Source of the DNA: a virus
DNA: 32,554 bases
Virus record (IMG/VR): IMGVR_UViG_3300037575_000054
Span: 1-32,554 of that record
Direction: 5' to 3' (one strand)
The notes under the pieces are model-generated. The model searched no databases. It worked only from the letters and a program-made list of their open reading frames with translations, and was not told the DNA's origin. The position numbers and the translations under genes were made by a program. This document shows positions 22,638 through 29,081 of this stretch, piece after piece; position 1 is the first letter of the stretch; each line of letters starts with the position of its first letter.

Positions 22638-23567
22638 CTAGTAGCGGCGGAATAGATTTGGTGCAGGCTTTGACGCGCTCTGCGCCTGCGCTCGCTCTTT
22701 ACTGGCAGTGGTGGTGGTCTTAAGGTCGGCATCACTCGTGCCCATATCCATAAACCCATCCCAGCCTTCAAGCGCCTTGGAGAATGGCACCGATGGGCAA
22801 ATCATAGAGTCGTAAATAGCCTCTTCACGCTCCTGAATGCGCTTGCGTCTGCGGTCTTGACGCTCACACGCTTGGATAAGCATGTTTTGAGCAGCGATAG
22901 CCTCAGCTTGGTAATGCTCGACCAATCCTTCAGCCTGTAATGCGGTATGAATGCTGTCATATTGCTGAGCAATCACCACGTCCAAAGCATCTTTTAAAAC
23001 AGCGTGCGCTGGGGTCATCTCGTTCATGCTGTCAAAACACATAACCTCTTCGTCGAATAAGCCGCTAAGCAGGCTGTCAAACATGCCATGACCACGATTG
23101 GTGTTGTAATTAGGCTGACGCACGTAGTCATAGCCATAAAAACCAGTAACTTCATATTTGCCAGTATCCAATCTACGGCGATTAACAGCGCTGCTAAACC
23201 CGCCAGCCTTATTTGTATAAAGCTTGTTGGCGTATCTGCCATCATCGGTATCTAGGAATTCGTGCTGGGTTGTGACATTGCCGTCACTGTCTGCAGATAA
23301 TTTGACTGTGCGAATGGCTGGCTCGATGTTAATAACACTGCCGGTAGCTGGATTGACGTACTTATCAGGCGGATTCATGCCGAATCGGGCGCGGATTTCA
23401 TGGCCGTTGTAACCAAACAAATCTCCTGACTGGACAAGCTCTTGCGTCGCTGCAGAGTTGATTTGATTGATCATAGACCGGATGTCCATATCAGACCGGT
23501 CCACACCATTGTGTTGACGACCACGGTCGGCCAGATTATAGGTAATGACTTTAGTTCGAGTGGACAT
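22638..23567 (-). CDS. Unrecognised head-type protein, first gene of the TerL operon
   Basis: 309 residues. Residues 1-165 are an alpha/beta domain (DMDIRSMINQINSAATQELV, GDLFGYNGHEIRARFG, a VKLSADSDGNVTTQHEF strand region, YEVTGFYGYDYVRQ). Residues about 195-255 form long helices (DALDVVIAQQYDSIHTALQ, then NMLIQACERQDRRRKRIQEREEA). The C-terminus is low-complexity Ala/Ser/Lys. A scaffold or head-maturation component would fit position and composition, but no catalytic residues can be assigned. It is preceded by leader copy 9. Confidence 0.5.
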   Translation of the reverse strand: MSTRTKVITYNLADRGRQHNGVDRSDMDIRSMINQINSAATQELVQSGDLFGYNGHEIRARFGMNPPDKYVNPATGSVINIEPAIRTVKLSADSDGNVTTQHEFLDTDDGRYANKLYTNKAGGFSSAVNRRRLDTGKYEVTGFYGYDYVRQPNYNTNRGHGMFDSLLSGLFDEEVMCFDSMNEMTPAHAVLKDALDVVIAQQYDSIHTALQAEGLVEHYQAEAIAAQNMLIQACERQDRRRKRIQEREEAIYDSMICPSVPFSKALEGWDGFMDMGTSDADLKTTTTASKERAQAQSASKPAPNLFRRY

Positions 23568-23651
23568 TAAAAAACCCCTTACACGGTAGGCATAATATTA
23601 GTTATGCGTTAAGTGTAAGGGGCTAGGTGGTTGCTAGAGCTGTGGTGTTCC
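23568..23651 (-). promoter_or_regulatory. Composite promoter/leader element, copy 9
   Basis: GGAACACC at 23644-23651 (minus) overlaps the last base of the preceding TAG stop. TACACTTAA lies 26 nt on. A double palindrome follows: outer CCCCTTACAC / GTGTAAGGGG (10 bp), inner GCATAA / TTATGC (6 bp). The outer left arm covers the -10-like box; the outer right arm is the AAGGGG SD, 7 nt before the ATG. If transcription starts about 7 nt after the box, the RNA begins with the inner hairpin and frees the SD. Confidence 0.7.
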
Positions 23652-24136
23652 TAGTTGCTCATAAGCTCAATGCGTGCGCTTAGCACCGCATGATAAGCAT
23701 CCATGGCAATCTTCTGATTTTTCATAAGGTCCCATTGCTGTTGGTCAACAAACATAGGCTTATCTTTAGCTAGAAATTCCGCTAGCTTATCAAGGCGTTC
23801 TGTCAGCTCTGCACGCTCTATAGTCATGCGTTGCAACGGTCTGGTCATATTGAGTTGCTTTGGCTGTGGCTCTGCATCATAGGTCTTGTTAAAAATACCT
23901 GGCTTGCATGGGTAAAACTCACCATTGACGCCTTTGATGATGTAGTCGCCATGATTGGCTGTCATAGCGCCTTCTAGTGTCTGTATTTTCACAGATGAGG
24001 GTGCGCTGCCTGTGGGCATATGATAACTAGGGCGATATTCAAATGCTTCATACGGCATAAAGCCGTCAACCGACTGTAGCGTGCCATCAAATTGTACAGC
24101 CTCAATCACCACTGGTTTCTTGCGATATTTATTCAT
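23651..24136 (-). CDS. Phage protein combining two common phage modules
   Basis: 161 residues from the ATG at 24136 (AGGTGA site 6 nt upstream), preferred over a TTG start inside the terminator hairpin. Residues 1-85 match a widespread phage domain: KYRKKPVVIEAVQFDG, an IQTLEGAMTANHGDYIIKGVNGEFYPCKPGIF segment, then KTYD. Residues about 95-160 match another recurring phage pattern, helices with MTIERAELTERLDKLAEFL, then QQWDLMKNQKIAMDAYHAVLSARIEL. Both occur in phages as separate genes, so this looks like a fusion. Neither has an established function known to me. Confidence 0.65.
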   Translation of the reverse strand: MNKYRKKPVVIEAVQFDGTLQSVDGFMPYEAFEYRPSYHMPTGSAPSSVKIQTLEGAMTANHGDYIIKGVNGEFYPCKPGIFNKTYDAEPQPKQLNMTRPLQRMTIERAELTERLDKLAEFLAKDKPMFVDQQQWDLMKNQKIAMDAYHAVLSARIELMSN

Positions 24137-24249
24137 AGCGTCACCTATATTCGCCGTCACCAAAAACAAGAAGGCCGCCAGCGGGTGACGTCACTGACGG
24201 CCTATACTTATTATCAGGGATTGCTAGGTTTCCGCGACCAAGGTGTTCC
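24137..24249 (-). promoter_or_regulatory. Composite promoter/leader element, copy 10 (with separated SD)
   Basis: GGAACACC at 24242-24249 (minus), then GATAATAAG 26 nt on. A strong hairpin GGCCGTCAG / CTGGCGGCC (one G-T pair) with TTCTTGTTTTT lies at 24162-24202. Unlike other copies, the SD (AGGTGA) is 25 nt further downstream, outside the palindrome. Here the hairpin looks like a plain terminator or attenuator after the promoter-like box. Confidence 0.55.
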
Positions 24250-24278
24250 AGTTAATGGATTGCGCTTTGTTGGGCAAT

Positions 24279-24304
24279 AAAAAACCCAGCTCATTGGCTG
24301 GGCT
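24279..24304 (-). terminator. Intrinsic terminator after the accessory operon
   Basis: Minus strand AGCCCAGC CAAT GAGCTGGGTTTTTTAT. It lies shortly after the stop at 24330 and just before leader copy 10, so transcription of the accessory operon ends here. Confidence 0.8.
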
Positions 24305-24329
24305 CTGTGCGCTAAGTTTGCTTGTTTTT

Positions 24330-24647
24330 TTAATTATCAAACAAAGATTTGTATTCATCATAGTCAAGCTGACGACGCTCGGCGAGCTGTTTCTCGGCGT
24401 CCTCTTTGCAAAAGTCATAGATCTTTTGCAGTGTTTCACTCATATTGAAATACTCTTTGCCCGTAAAAATATTTTTTACCGCACGCGAATGCCATTCTCG
24501 CCAAGTGCCGAAAGGCGGCTCATATCCACCCATGAATGAAATTATAGCAGTAAAATTGTTTTGCTCAATAAATCGACTGAACATCTTGTTCTGTTCAAAT
24601 TCATCTGGCATAACATTTTTATCTTGGTATATCTTGAATTTTGACAT
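24330..24647 (-). CDS. Unknown small protein, end of accessory operon
   Basis: 105 residues from the ATG at 24647; a longer form starting 13 codons upstream is possible but lacks a better ribosome-binding site. It begins MSKFKIYQDKNVMPDEF, with aromatic-rich segments (FGTWREWHSRAVKNIFTG) and a charged helical C-terminus (EDAEKQLAERRQLDYDEYKSL). It is AT-richer than the structural genes. No family recognised. Last gene of the operon started near 25560. Confidence 0.55.
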   Translation of the reverse strand: MSKFKIYQDKNVMPDEFEQNKMFSRFIEQNNFTAIISFMGGYEPPFGTWREWHSRAVKNIFTGKEYFNMSETLQKIYDFCKEDAEKQLAERRQLDYDEYKSLFDN

Positions 24648-24705
24648 TATCATTCTCAGCAGTCGTGAGCCCTGCGATTTTGGCAATTGTTTTTAATTTA
24701 TGCAT
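24619..24705 (-). CDS. Possible 28-residue ORF bridging two genes
   Basis: ATG at 24703-24705 lies just after the stop of the 65-residue gene, downstream of the AAGAGCGAG element that also precedes two other genes of this operon. The peptide begins MHKLKTIAKIAGLTTAEN and overlaps the start of the next gene in another frame. It could be a real microprotein or a translational coupling device. The evidence is only start context and position. Confidence 0.3.
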   Translation of the reverse strand: MHKLKTIAKIAGLTTAENDNVKIQDIPR

Positions 24706-24709
24706 ATCA

Positions 24710-24907
24710 TTACTCGCTCTTATCTGACTCATCAGCAAAGTGATTTAGCCACCTTGCCAGCCTCCTAGCGTCAGCAGGCGACAAACTAAAACCTGCCCTG
24801 TAAGCTGAAGTATATGGCTGGCCGACACTTACTTTAACTTTGCCCTTGCAAGCGCCTACCTCGAACTCATAGGGGCTTGCACTAAAACTTGTGTTTCTAT
24901 CAACCAT
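24710..24907 (-). CDS. Small unknown phage protein
   Basis: 65 residues (MVDRNTSFSASPYEFEVGACKGKVKVSV...). The C-terminal SLSPADARRLARWLNHFADESD helix resembles the 'L-P-eAr-La-wL' pattern of small phage accessory proteins. It starts behind the AAGAGCGAGTAG element and ends in the same element, which encodes its last residues KSE and stop. It sits between two unknown genes in the accessory operon. Confidence 0.6.
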   Translation of the reverse strand: MVDRNTSFSASPYEFEVGACKGKVKVSVGQPYTSAYRAGFSLSPADARRLARWLNHFADESDKSE

Positions 24908-24911
24908 ATTG

Positions 24912-25457
24912 CTACTCGCTCTTAAGGGCGCTATCGAGCACCATGCTACTCACAATCGCCTGTCTGATTGACTCCAGTCTTTCACGGCTTGGGTATGCGT
25001 CTTGGCTGCAGCCCGCGCTCTGACTCTCGTGAAGTGAGTGCTTATAGCGCTTCCATATTTCATGAGGCAGCCAATCAGGAAAGGGCATCTTTTCAAGCAC
25101 GCTTTCAATCACCGTGCTCCAACAGCCTTTAGATATCCGCAAGTCGCCACTGGCCAGCAGCTCAGACTCAAAGCCGTTATATTCCAGTATATAAGCAAAC
25201 TCTCGTAGCATTACGCTCCGCACATCATCATCAATGGGGTAGTCTTGGATATCAGGGCGTGTTGAGGACATCTCTAGCGACCCATTAGTTTTTTGCCACT
25301 CCTTGAGCATGACCATCCATTCAGCGGCATCTAGGTCTCTGTGAGCTTTAACGCCGTCAGGAATAGTGATTGTGATGGTGGTAGACTGAGCCATAAACCA
25401 GCGGTTTCTAGCCTCAGTCACCATCTTATTAACTTGTGCTGGAGGATATGGGTTCAT
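24912..25457 (-). CDS. Unknown protein, first gene of the structured-leader operon
   Basis: 181 residues. Residues 24-60 show TTITITIPDGVKAHRDLDAAEWMVMLKEW, a short beta strand then helix; the middle is acidic, and the C-terminal part is helical with KMPFPDWLPHEIWKRYKHSL. The start at 25457 has AAGCGAGTAAC upstream, related to the elements before the next two genes. It ends in LKSE-stop. The leader upstream forms a three-way-junction-like fold (25490-25557). Regulation by that RNA is plausible. No family recognised. Confidence 0.6.
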   Translation of the reverse strand: MNPYPPAQVNKMVTEARNRWFMAQSTTITITIPDGVKAHRDLDAAEWMVMLKEWQKTNGSLEMSSTRPDIQDYPIDDDVRSVMLREFAYILEYNGFESELLASGDLRISKGCWSTVIESVLEKMPFPDWLPHEIWKRYKHSLHESQSAGCSQDAYPSRERLESIRQAIVSSMVLDSALKSE

Positions 25458-25489
25458 GATGTTACTCGCTTAGTAATCGCTAGTTGAGG

Positions 25490-25557
25490 TGTCGAGAAAG
25501 CACACTAGCGTATTGTGCTTTGTCAGACTTAGGAGCGACCCAAATCCTATCTCGACA
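25490..25557 (-). ncRNA. Structured 5' leader, three-way-junction-like RNA
   Basis: Minus strand, read 5' to 3': closing stem TGTCGAGA / TCTCGACA (8 bp); hairpin TAGGA / TCCTA with a 10-nt loop, directly abutting it; a single-stranded AGTCTGACA linker; and hairpin AAGCACA / TGTGCTT with loop ATACGCTAG, abutting the closing stem again. All three stems are perfect. The predicted start from the adjacent extended -10 falls at the first bases of the closing stem. Confidence 0.5.
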
Positions 25558-25562
25558 ATTGT

Positions 25563-25571
25563 ATTATACCA
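25563..25571 (-). promoter_or_regulatory. Extended -10 promoter of the accessory operon
   Basis: Minus strand TGGTATAAT: a perfect -10 hexamer with the TGn extension. No good -35 is visible, which is usual for extended -10 promoters. It lies just downstream of the lipoprotein gene's terminator and just before the structured leader. Confidence 0.65.
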
Positions 25572-25578
25572 CGGGCAC

Positions 25579-25606
25579 AAAAAAAACCCACCGGTTGATT
25601 GGTGGG
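25579..25606 (-). terminator. Intrinsic terminator after the lipoprotein gene
   Basis: Minus strand CCCACC AATCAACC GGTGGG followed by eight T. It follows the stop at 25648 and separates this gene from the accessory-operon promoter. Confidence 0.8.
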
Positions 25607-25647
25607 CAATTCACAAGAAGTATATCGCATCGTGGCTAAAAGCTTGC

Positions 25648-26073
25648 TTAGGTTGGTGCTGTTTCAATTGCACCGGCAACAGCACATCCTTCATAAGACT
25701 TACCTTTGTAACTCAAAGTAGCCGTGAACTCATTCTCTTGACCATTATCATCGGTACAAGGTTGGCCGTTTATATTAATTGTTATAGGACTACCATCAAC
25801 TGTAGTAATGAACTCAACTCCTTTGGCGTATGCTGAACGCGCCACAACTACCGTTGCCGGTTTAAGGAACTCCGCCTCAACACTCATCTCATCACCATCA
25901 ATTACAGCACGCCAGCTCTTGTCTGAGTTACCAAAAGCGGTAAATGCTAAAATAGGGCTTTCTGTATCAGATTCCTCCGTCTGAACATTATTTATAACGG
26001 GGCTTTGACTGCTGCAAGCCGCAACTGTGATACCGCATGCCAAACAAAGAGTAGTTAAAAGCAAAGAACGCAT
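25648..26073 (-). CDS. Phage-borne lipoprotein, COG3650-like
   Basis: 141 residues with a lipoprotein signal: MRSLLLTTLCLACGITVAAC, lipobox VAAC with Cys20 as the likely lipidated residue. The mature part is beta-rich (GNSDKSWRAVIDGDEMSVEAEFL, GVEFITTVDGSPITININGQPCTDDNGQENEFTATLSYKGKSYEGCA). The C-terminal 'PC-D--G...--Y.G..Y.GCA' pattern resembles small envelope lipoproteins of the COG3650 type. A phage lipoprotein expressed alone from its own promoter often serves lysogenic conversion or superinfection exclusion; that is inference. AAAGGAAA lies 5 nt before the ATG. Confidence 0.7.
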   Translation of the reverse strand: MRSLLLTTLCLACGITVAACSSQSPVINNVQTEESDTESPILAFTAFGNSDKSWRAVIDGDEMSVEAEFLKPATVVVARSAYAKGVEFITTVDGSPITININGQPCTDDNGQENEFTATLSYKGKSYEGCAVAGAIETAPT

Positions 26074-26194
26074 ATATTTTCCTTTAATTTCTAAATAACA
26101 AAACCACTAAGCAGTAGCTAAGAAGATTACATTACTAACGATTCTAATGCGCACTTCCGCCCACTTGAATAGGCCAGAAGTTAGCATCATTGCT

Positions 26195-26200
26195 ATTATA
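26195..26200 (-). promoter_or_regulatory. Probable -10 box of the lipoprotein promoter
   Basis: Minus strand TATAAT in a very AT-rich stretch about 120 nt upstream of the lipoprotein ATG; the -35 region is weak. The 200-nt intergenic region 26074-26276 is distinctly AT-rich compared with flanking genes. Confidence 0.5.
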
Positions 26201-26276
26201 TACTTTATTTACTATTTAGATTTTTTTAGCAAACGAAAACTTACTAAAAAGTGTCTTGTTGTGTTTCTAAGGCATT

Positions 26277-26304
26277 AAAAAACCCACCTCACTGGTGGGT
26301 TTTT
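26277..26304 (-). terminator. Bidirectional-looking terminator after the Arc-like gene
   Basis: AAAACCCACC TCACT GGTGGGTTTTT has A and T tracts on both sides. On the minus strand it ends the Arc-like transcript shortly after the stop at 26344. Confidence 0.8.
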
Positions 26305-26343
26305 ACTCGTCGTTCAAATTCCATTACAACCAATAAGACCATA

Positions 26344-26673
26344 TCAGTCATCCCCCTCAAGCTCATTAAGCAAGCGCCCATACTTCGATTTTAGCCCATT
26401 CGGTATATTTTCGAAGTTAGAGTTAATGGCTTCTATATACAGGCGGCGTAGCTCTCTGTTTTCCGTGCTTAAGGCCACTAGCTCTTCCGCCATATTCTGC
26501 AACCCTTCGTCAGCAGCGACTTCGCCGCCAGCATCGCTAAGACTATCCTCTAGGCGTGCGACAATATCCGCATTCATCGAGCGGTTATGACTCTTGGCTG
26601 ACCTCTTAATACTATCCCTAAGCTCTTCGCTTAAACGAAGTTGATATTGCACGGTTGTATGCTGGTCGCTCAT
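26344..26673 (-). CDS. Arc-family ribbon-helix-helix regulator
   Basis: 109 residues. Residues 8-50 fit the Arc-type ribbon-helix-helix fold: the beta strand TVQYQLRLSEE, helix A LRDSIKRSAKSHNRSMNADIVARLEDSL with the SMNADIV turn typical of Arc/Mnt. The remaining residues form a second helical region (LQNMAEELVALSTENRELRRLYIEAI), possibly for oligomerisation. It is transcribed away from a second, smaller ribbon-helix-helix gene across an operator region. By analogy with the P22 immI region it would repress the antirepressor side. Family assignment is strong; operator choice is inferred. Confidence 0.8.
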   Translation of the reverse strand: MSDQHTTVQYQLRLSEELRDSIKRSAKSHNRSMNADIVARLEDSLSDAGGEVAADEGLQNMAEELVALSTENRELRRLYIEAINSNFENIPNGLKSKYGRLLNELEGDD

Positions 26674-26701
26674 ATGAAAATCCGGTTAAAAACAATATTT
26701 A

Positions 26702-26788
26702 ATATCCACTGGGTGTTGACAAGTAAAAGATGCAGGCGTACCATTAGAAGCATATCCAGTGGATAGGTATTATCAATCTACTGGATAT
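26702..26788 (+). promoter_or_regulatory. Divergent immunity operator region with three related sites
   Basis: Three related sites: ATATCCACTGG (26702-26712), ATATCCAGTGGAT (26752-26764, near-palindromic), ATCTACTGGATAT (26776-26788, inverted). The rightward promoter has -35 TTGACA at 26716-26721 and -10 TACCAT at 26739-26744 (17-nt spacer). The leftward promoter seems to use overlapping TTGTCA on the other strand. The sites flank the rightward promoter, as expected for repression by a ribbon-helix-helix protein. Confidence 0.65.
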
Positions 26789-26824
26789 ATAGTAACTCAA
26801 ACCCTTAAACAAGGAAACTTGCAT

Positions 26825-27001
26825 ATGTACCCAAGTCGTTTATTACCCCAGTTAAACCTTCGTTTTAGCTCGCAAGAAATGAAAGATTGGATAGCAGAAC
26901 AGGCTAAAATCAATCACCGAACATTAACCGCTGAAATCAACTACCACATTGAAAAAGCAATGATTAAGCAGCAGGAGGAGTCAAGCGATGCTGCAAATTG
27001 A
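26825..27001 (+). CDS. Small Arc/Mnt-like ribbon-helix-helix protein
   Basis: 58 residues from the ATG at 26825, supported by AAGGAAAC 6 nt upstream; an upstream in-frame start at 26759 would put translation inside the operator sites. LLPQLNLRFSSQEMKDWIAEQAKINHRTLTAEINYHIEKAM fits the compact ribbon-helix-helix fold with almost nothing else. It is the first gene of the rightward operon and overlaps the next gene by 14 nt. It likely binds the adjacent operators, possibly opposing the leftward Arc-like protein, like the Arc/Mnt pair of P22. Confidence 0.75.
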   Translation: MYPSRLLPQLNLRFSSQEMKDWIAEQAKINHRTLTAEINYHIEKAMIKQQEESSDAAN

Positions 27002-27578
27002 ATTAGTATCAATCGAAAATGAAGTTCCCAAAACCACGTCATTAGTCGTCGCTAAGTTTTTTGGTAAGCGTCACTCTGATGTACTAAGGGCAATATCCAA
27101 GCTTGATTGTTCAGAAGAATTTAGTCAACGCAATTTTGCGTTAGTAATAGAATCAATGACTTACATCGATAGTAATGGGGGTTGTCAGAATAAAACCACA
27201 AAAAGAGCCGGTCATTACAGTATGACCAAAGACGGCTTAATATTTCTGGTCATGGGCTTTACAGGTAAGCAAGCAGCCAAACTAAAGGAGGCTTACATAA
27301 ATGAATTTAATAGAATGAGCGATGTTCTTAACCAGCGTCAGAACAGCTTAATGTACCAGTATAACAAAGTGTCTATCGCTTATGACGCAGCCACAAGGAA
27401 TGCCAGTGACGCAGGTAGAGCGTTGGCAGTGCTAGGAAAGCAGATTAAACCTGATTTACAAGAACGCTTAGAGCAACTAGAGCAGAAAATGCAGCTGGTG
27501 CTAAATTTTGACAATAAAAAAGCAGACCTCACCCACCAAGATGAAATGTCTGCCAACTTACTAATCAAAGGAAACTAA
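26988..27578 (+). CDS. Rha-family phage regulatory protein
   Basis: 196 residues. The N-terminal 110 residues show the Rha pattern: TTSLVVAKFFGKRHSDVLRAISKLDCSEEFSQRNFALVIESMTYIDSNGG, then GHYSMTKDGLIFLVMGFTGKQAAKLKEAYINEFNRM. The C-terminal part is a coiled coil (ERLEQLEQKMQLVLNF). AGGAGG precedes its ATG by 7 nt inside the upstream gene. Rha proteins occur in lambdoid phages and interfere with phage growth in IHF-deficient hosts; function is usually regulatory. It is part of the rightward immunity-like operon. Confidence 0.85.
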   Translation: MLQIELVSIENEVPKTTSLVVAKFFGKRHSDVLRAISKLDCSEEFSQRNFALVIESMTYIDSNGGCQNKTTKRAGHYSMTKDGLIFLVMGFTGKQAAKLKEAYINEFNRMSDVLNQRQNSLMYQYNKVSIAYDAATRNASDAGRALAVLGKQIKPDLQERLEQLEQKMQLVLNFDNKKADLTHQDEMSANLLIKGN

Positions 27579-27579
27579 C

Positions 27580-28359
27580 ATGAATGCTTTAACCTTTAAC
27601 GATGTTAATTTTAACCCAGTTGAACAGAATGGTCAAATCTGGCTAACGTCTAGTGAACTTGCGAAAGCGCTTGGTTATGCAGACCACACTGGCGTTAATA
27701 GAGCTTTCAATCGAAACAAAGACGAATTCACCCCAAGCATGACTCAGCTTGTTGAAATCAACGAGGAGGTCAAATCGACCTACTCGTCTAAAACAAAGGG
27801 CTTGGCGGCAAAAACCCGTATATTTTCACTGCGCGGCTGTCATTTAATAGCAATGTTCTCGCGCACCAAAATAGGTAAGAAGTTTAGAAAGTGGGTACTG
27901 GATATCTTGGATAAAGAAGTGGGTATGCCTGTGCAAAAAGAAGTAGGCATGCCTATGCAAAAAGACCTACTCACTCCAGAGCAAACTCTACCTCTTCGCA
28001 ATGCTGTAAACACTCTCGTGACAAGAGCAGGAATAATGTACCCAGAAGCGTACAAAATAATTCACCAAAAGTTTACAGTTAATCATATTAAGGAGCTGAC
28101 AGTAGAGCAAGTACCAGAAGCCGTAACCTACATCCACTGGTTAACAATGACTGCTAACACCCGCAATCATGCTAACCAAGTAAATGCAGAGAATGCCCAT
28201 GCTTTAGCTGTACACATGAATAACTGTGCCGATTGGTTCGATGCTGTCAGAGAACCTTTATCACAACTGAACCCGCAGCTAACCAGCTCCATCTCCGGAC
28301 AGTTCTATGAGGGCAGGTCTACAGCCAGACTGGTTCGGAGGGAGTTGGTTTCTGGATAG
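27580..28359 (+). CDS. BRO-N antirepressor-like protein
   Basis: 259 residues. Residues 1-110 form a BRO-N/Ant domain: FNPVEQNGQIWLTSSELAKALGYADHTGVNRAFNRN, then RIFSLRGCHLIAMFSRTKIGKKFRKWVLDIL. A short repeat follows (KEVGMPVQ / KEVGMPMQ, residues about 113-127). The C-terminal part (LTPEQTLPLRNAVNTLVTRAGIMYPEAYKIIHQKF, ELTVEQVPEAVTYI) resembles the P22 antirepressor or ORF6C-type C-domain. It would inactivate the prophage repressor. It starts after the Rha stop with AAAGGAAA upstream and ends before a convergent terminator. Confidence 0.82.
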   Translation: MNALTFNDVNFNPVEQNGQIWLTSSELAKALGYADHTGVNRAFNRNKDEFTPSMTQLVEINEEVKSTYSSKTKGLAAKTRIFSLRGCHLIAMFSRTKIGKKFRKWVLDILDKEVGMPVQKEVGMPMQKDLLTPEQTLPLRNAVNTLVTRAGIMYPEAYKIIHQKFTVNHIKELTVEQVPEAVTYIHWLTMTANTRNHANQVNAENAHALAVHMNNCADWFDAVREPLSQLNPQLTSSISGQFYEGRSTARLVRRELVSG

Positions 28360-28383
28360 GCAGTTAGATTGATTGGCTAAAAG

Positions 28384-28414
28384 AAAACCCCGTCAGATTT
28401 TGATGGGGTTTTTT
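28384..28414. terminator. Convergent bidirectional terminator
   Basis: AAAACCCC GTCA GATTT TGAT GGGGTTTT followed by T. It lies between the antirepressor gene (plus strand, ends 28359) and the secreted-protein gene (minus strand, stop 28430) and can serve both. Confidence 0.8.
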
Positions 28415-28429
28415 GTATGCTATGAAAGC

Positions 28430-29059
28430 TCAATACTTAGCGTCTTCCCCTGCCAAGTCAGTGTTAGGCGCTAATACCCCTGAATCAATGCCGCCCTCTT
28501 CGTAGTAACTCTGACCCAGTGTATCACTAGCGCTTTCTTCTACTTTTTTCTTGCCGCCCGCATCCAAGACCATCAACTCGCCTATCATGATTTCAACCTT
28601 GCGCCCTAGCACCTCTGGATCTGCAGCATGCTTGTCCTTCAGCCAGACGTACTCTTTCTTAGCTAAAGGGCAGTACTTCAAGACCTTTGACTCTAGGCTT
28701 TTTGCATACCTTTCAATTTGCCCCGGACTATACAACATCATATTGTTCAGATTGCTATTTGCAGCTAAGTCCAACCTAGCAGCCTTCTTGGCACTAATAA
28801 AATCCTCCATAGTATCGCCCGAAGGATTCCTCTCTGAAACAACCACTAAGTCAAGTGCCCTGTTGAGTATTAAACTCTTCATTTCCGTCGAATTAAAAGC
28901 TCCTAGCGGCGCCATGTCTTTCATCGTTATATCTATGTACACAGCGCACATTAAACTATTATTTGTCGACTCACCTGCTAGTGCCTGACCACTAACAGCC
29001 AGGCTTGCCAGCAAACTAACCCCAACGCCCATACGACTTAAAAAACACTTCAACTTCAT
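28430..29059 (-). CDS. Secreted protein, function unknown
   Basis: 209 residues with a signal peptide: KLKCFLSRMGVGVSLLASLAVSGQALA, cleavage after ALA. The mature protein is helical and charged. Two or three cysteines are visible (one early, YIDITMKD preceded by MCAVY, one in LKYCPLAKK), compatible with periplasmic folding. The signal is similar to that of the next secreted gene upstream. It is the last gene of the operon with the virion hydrolase. A role in lysis or superinfection exclusion is possible by location; no family recognised. Confidence 0.6.
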   Translation of the reverse strand: MKLKCFLSRMGVGVSLLASLAVSGQALAGESTNNSLMCAVYIDITMKDMAPLGAFNSTEMKSLILNRALDLVVVSERNPSGDTMEDFISAKKAARLDLAANSNLNNMMLYSPGQIERYAKSLESKVLKYCPLAKKEYVWLKDKHAADPEVLGRKVEIMIGELMVLDAGGKKKVEESASDTLGQSYYEEGGIDSGVLAPNTDLAGEDAKY

Positions 29060-29081
29060 ACCCTAAAACTCCTCAATAAAA

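Noticed and set aside
26759-26824. Longer start for the small ribbon-helix-helix gene
   Set aside because: It would run through operator-like sites and has no ribosome-binding site; AAGGAAAC fits the ATG at 26825.
28384-28414. Inverted repeat considered as an attachment site for integration
   Set aside because: It has the sequence of an intrinsic terminator between convergent genes, and no integrase or tRNA remnant is nearby.
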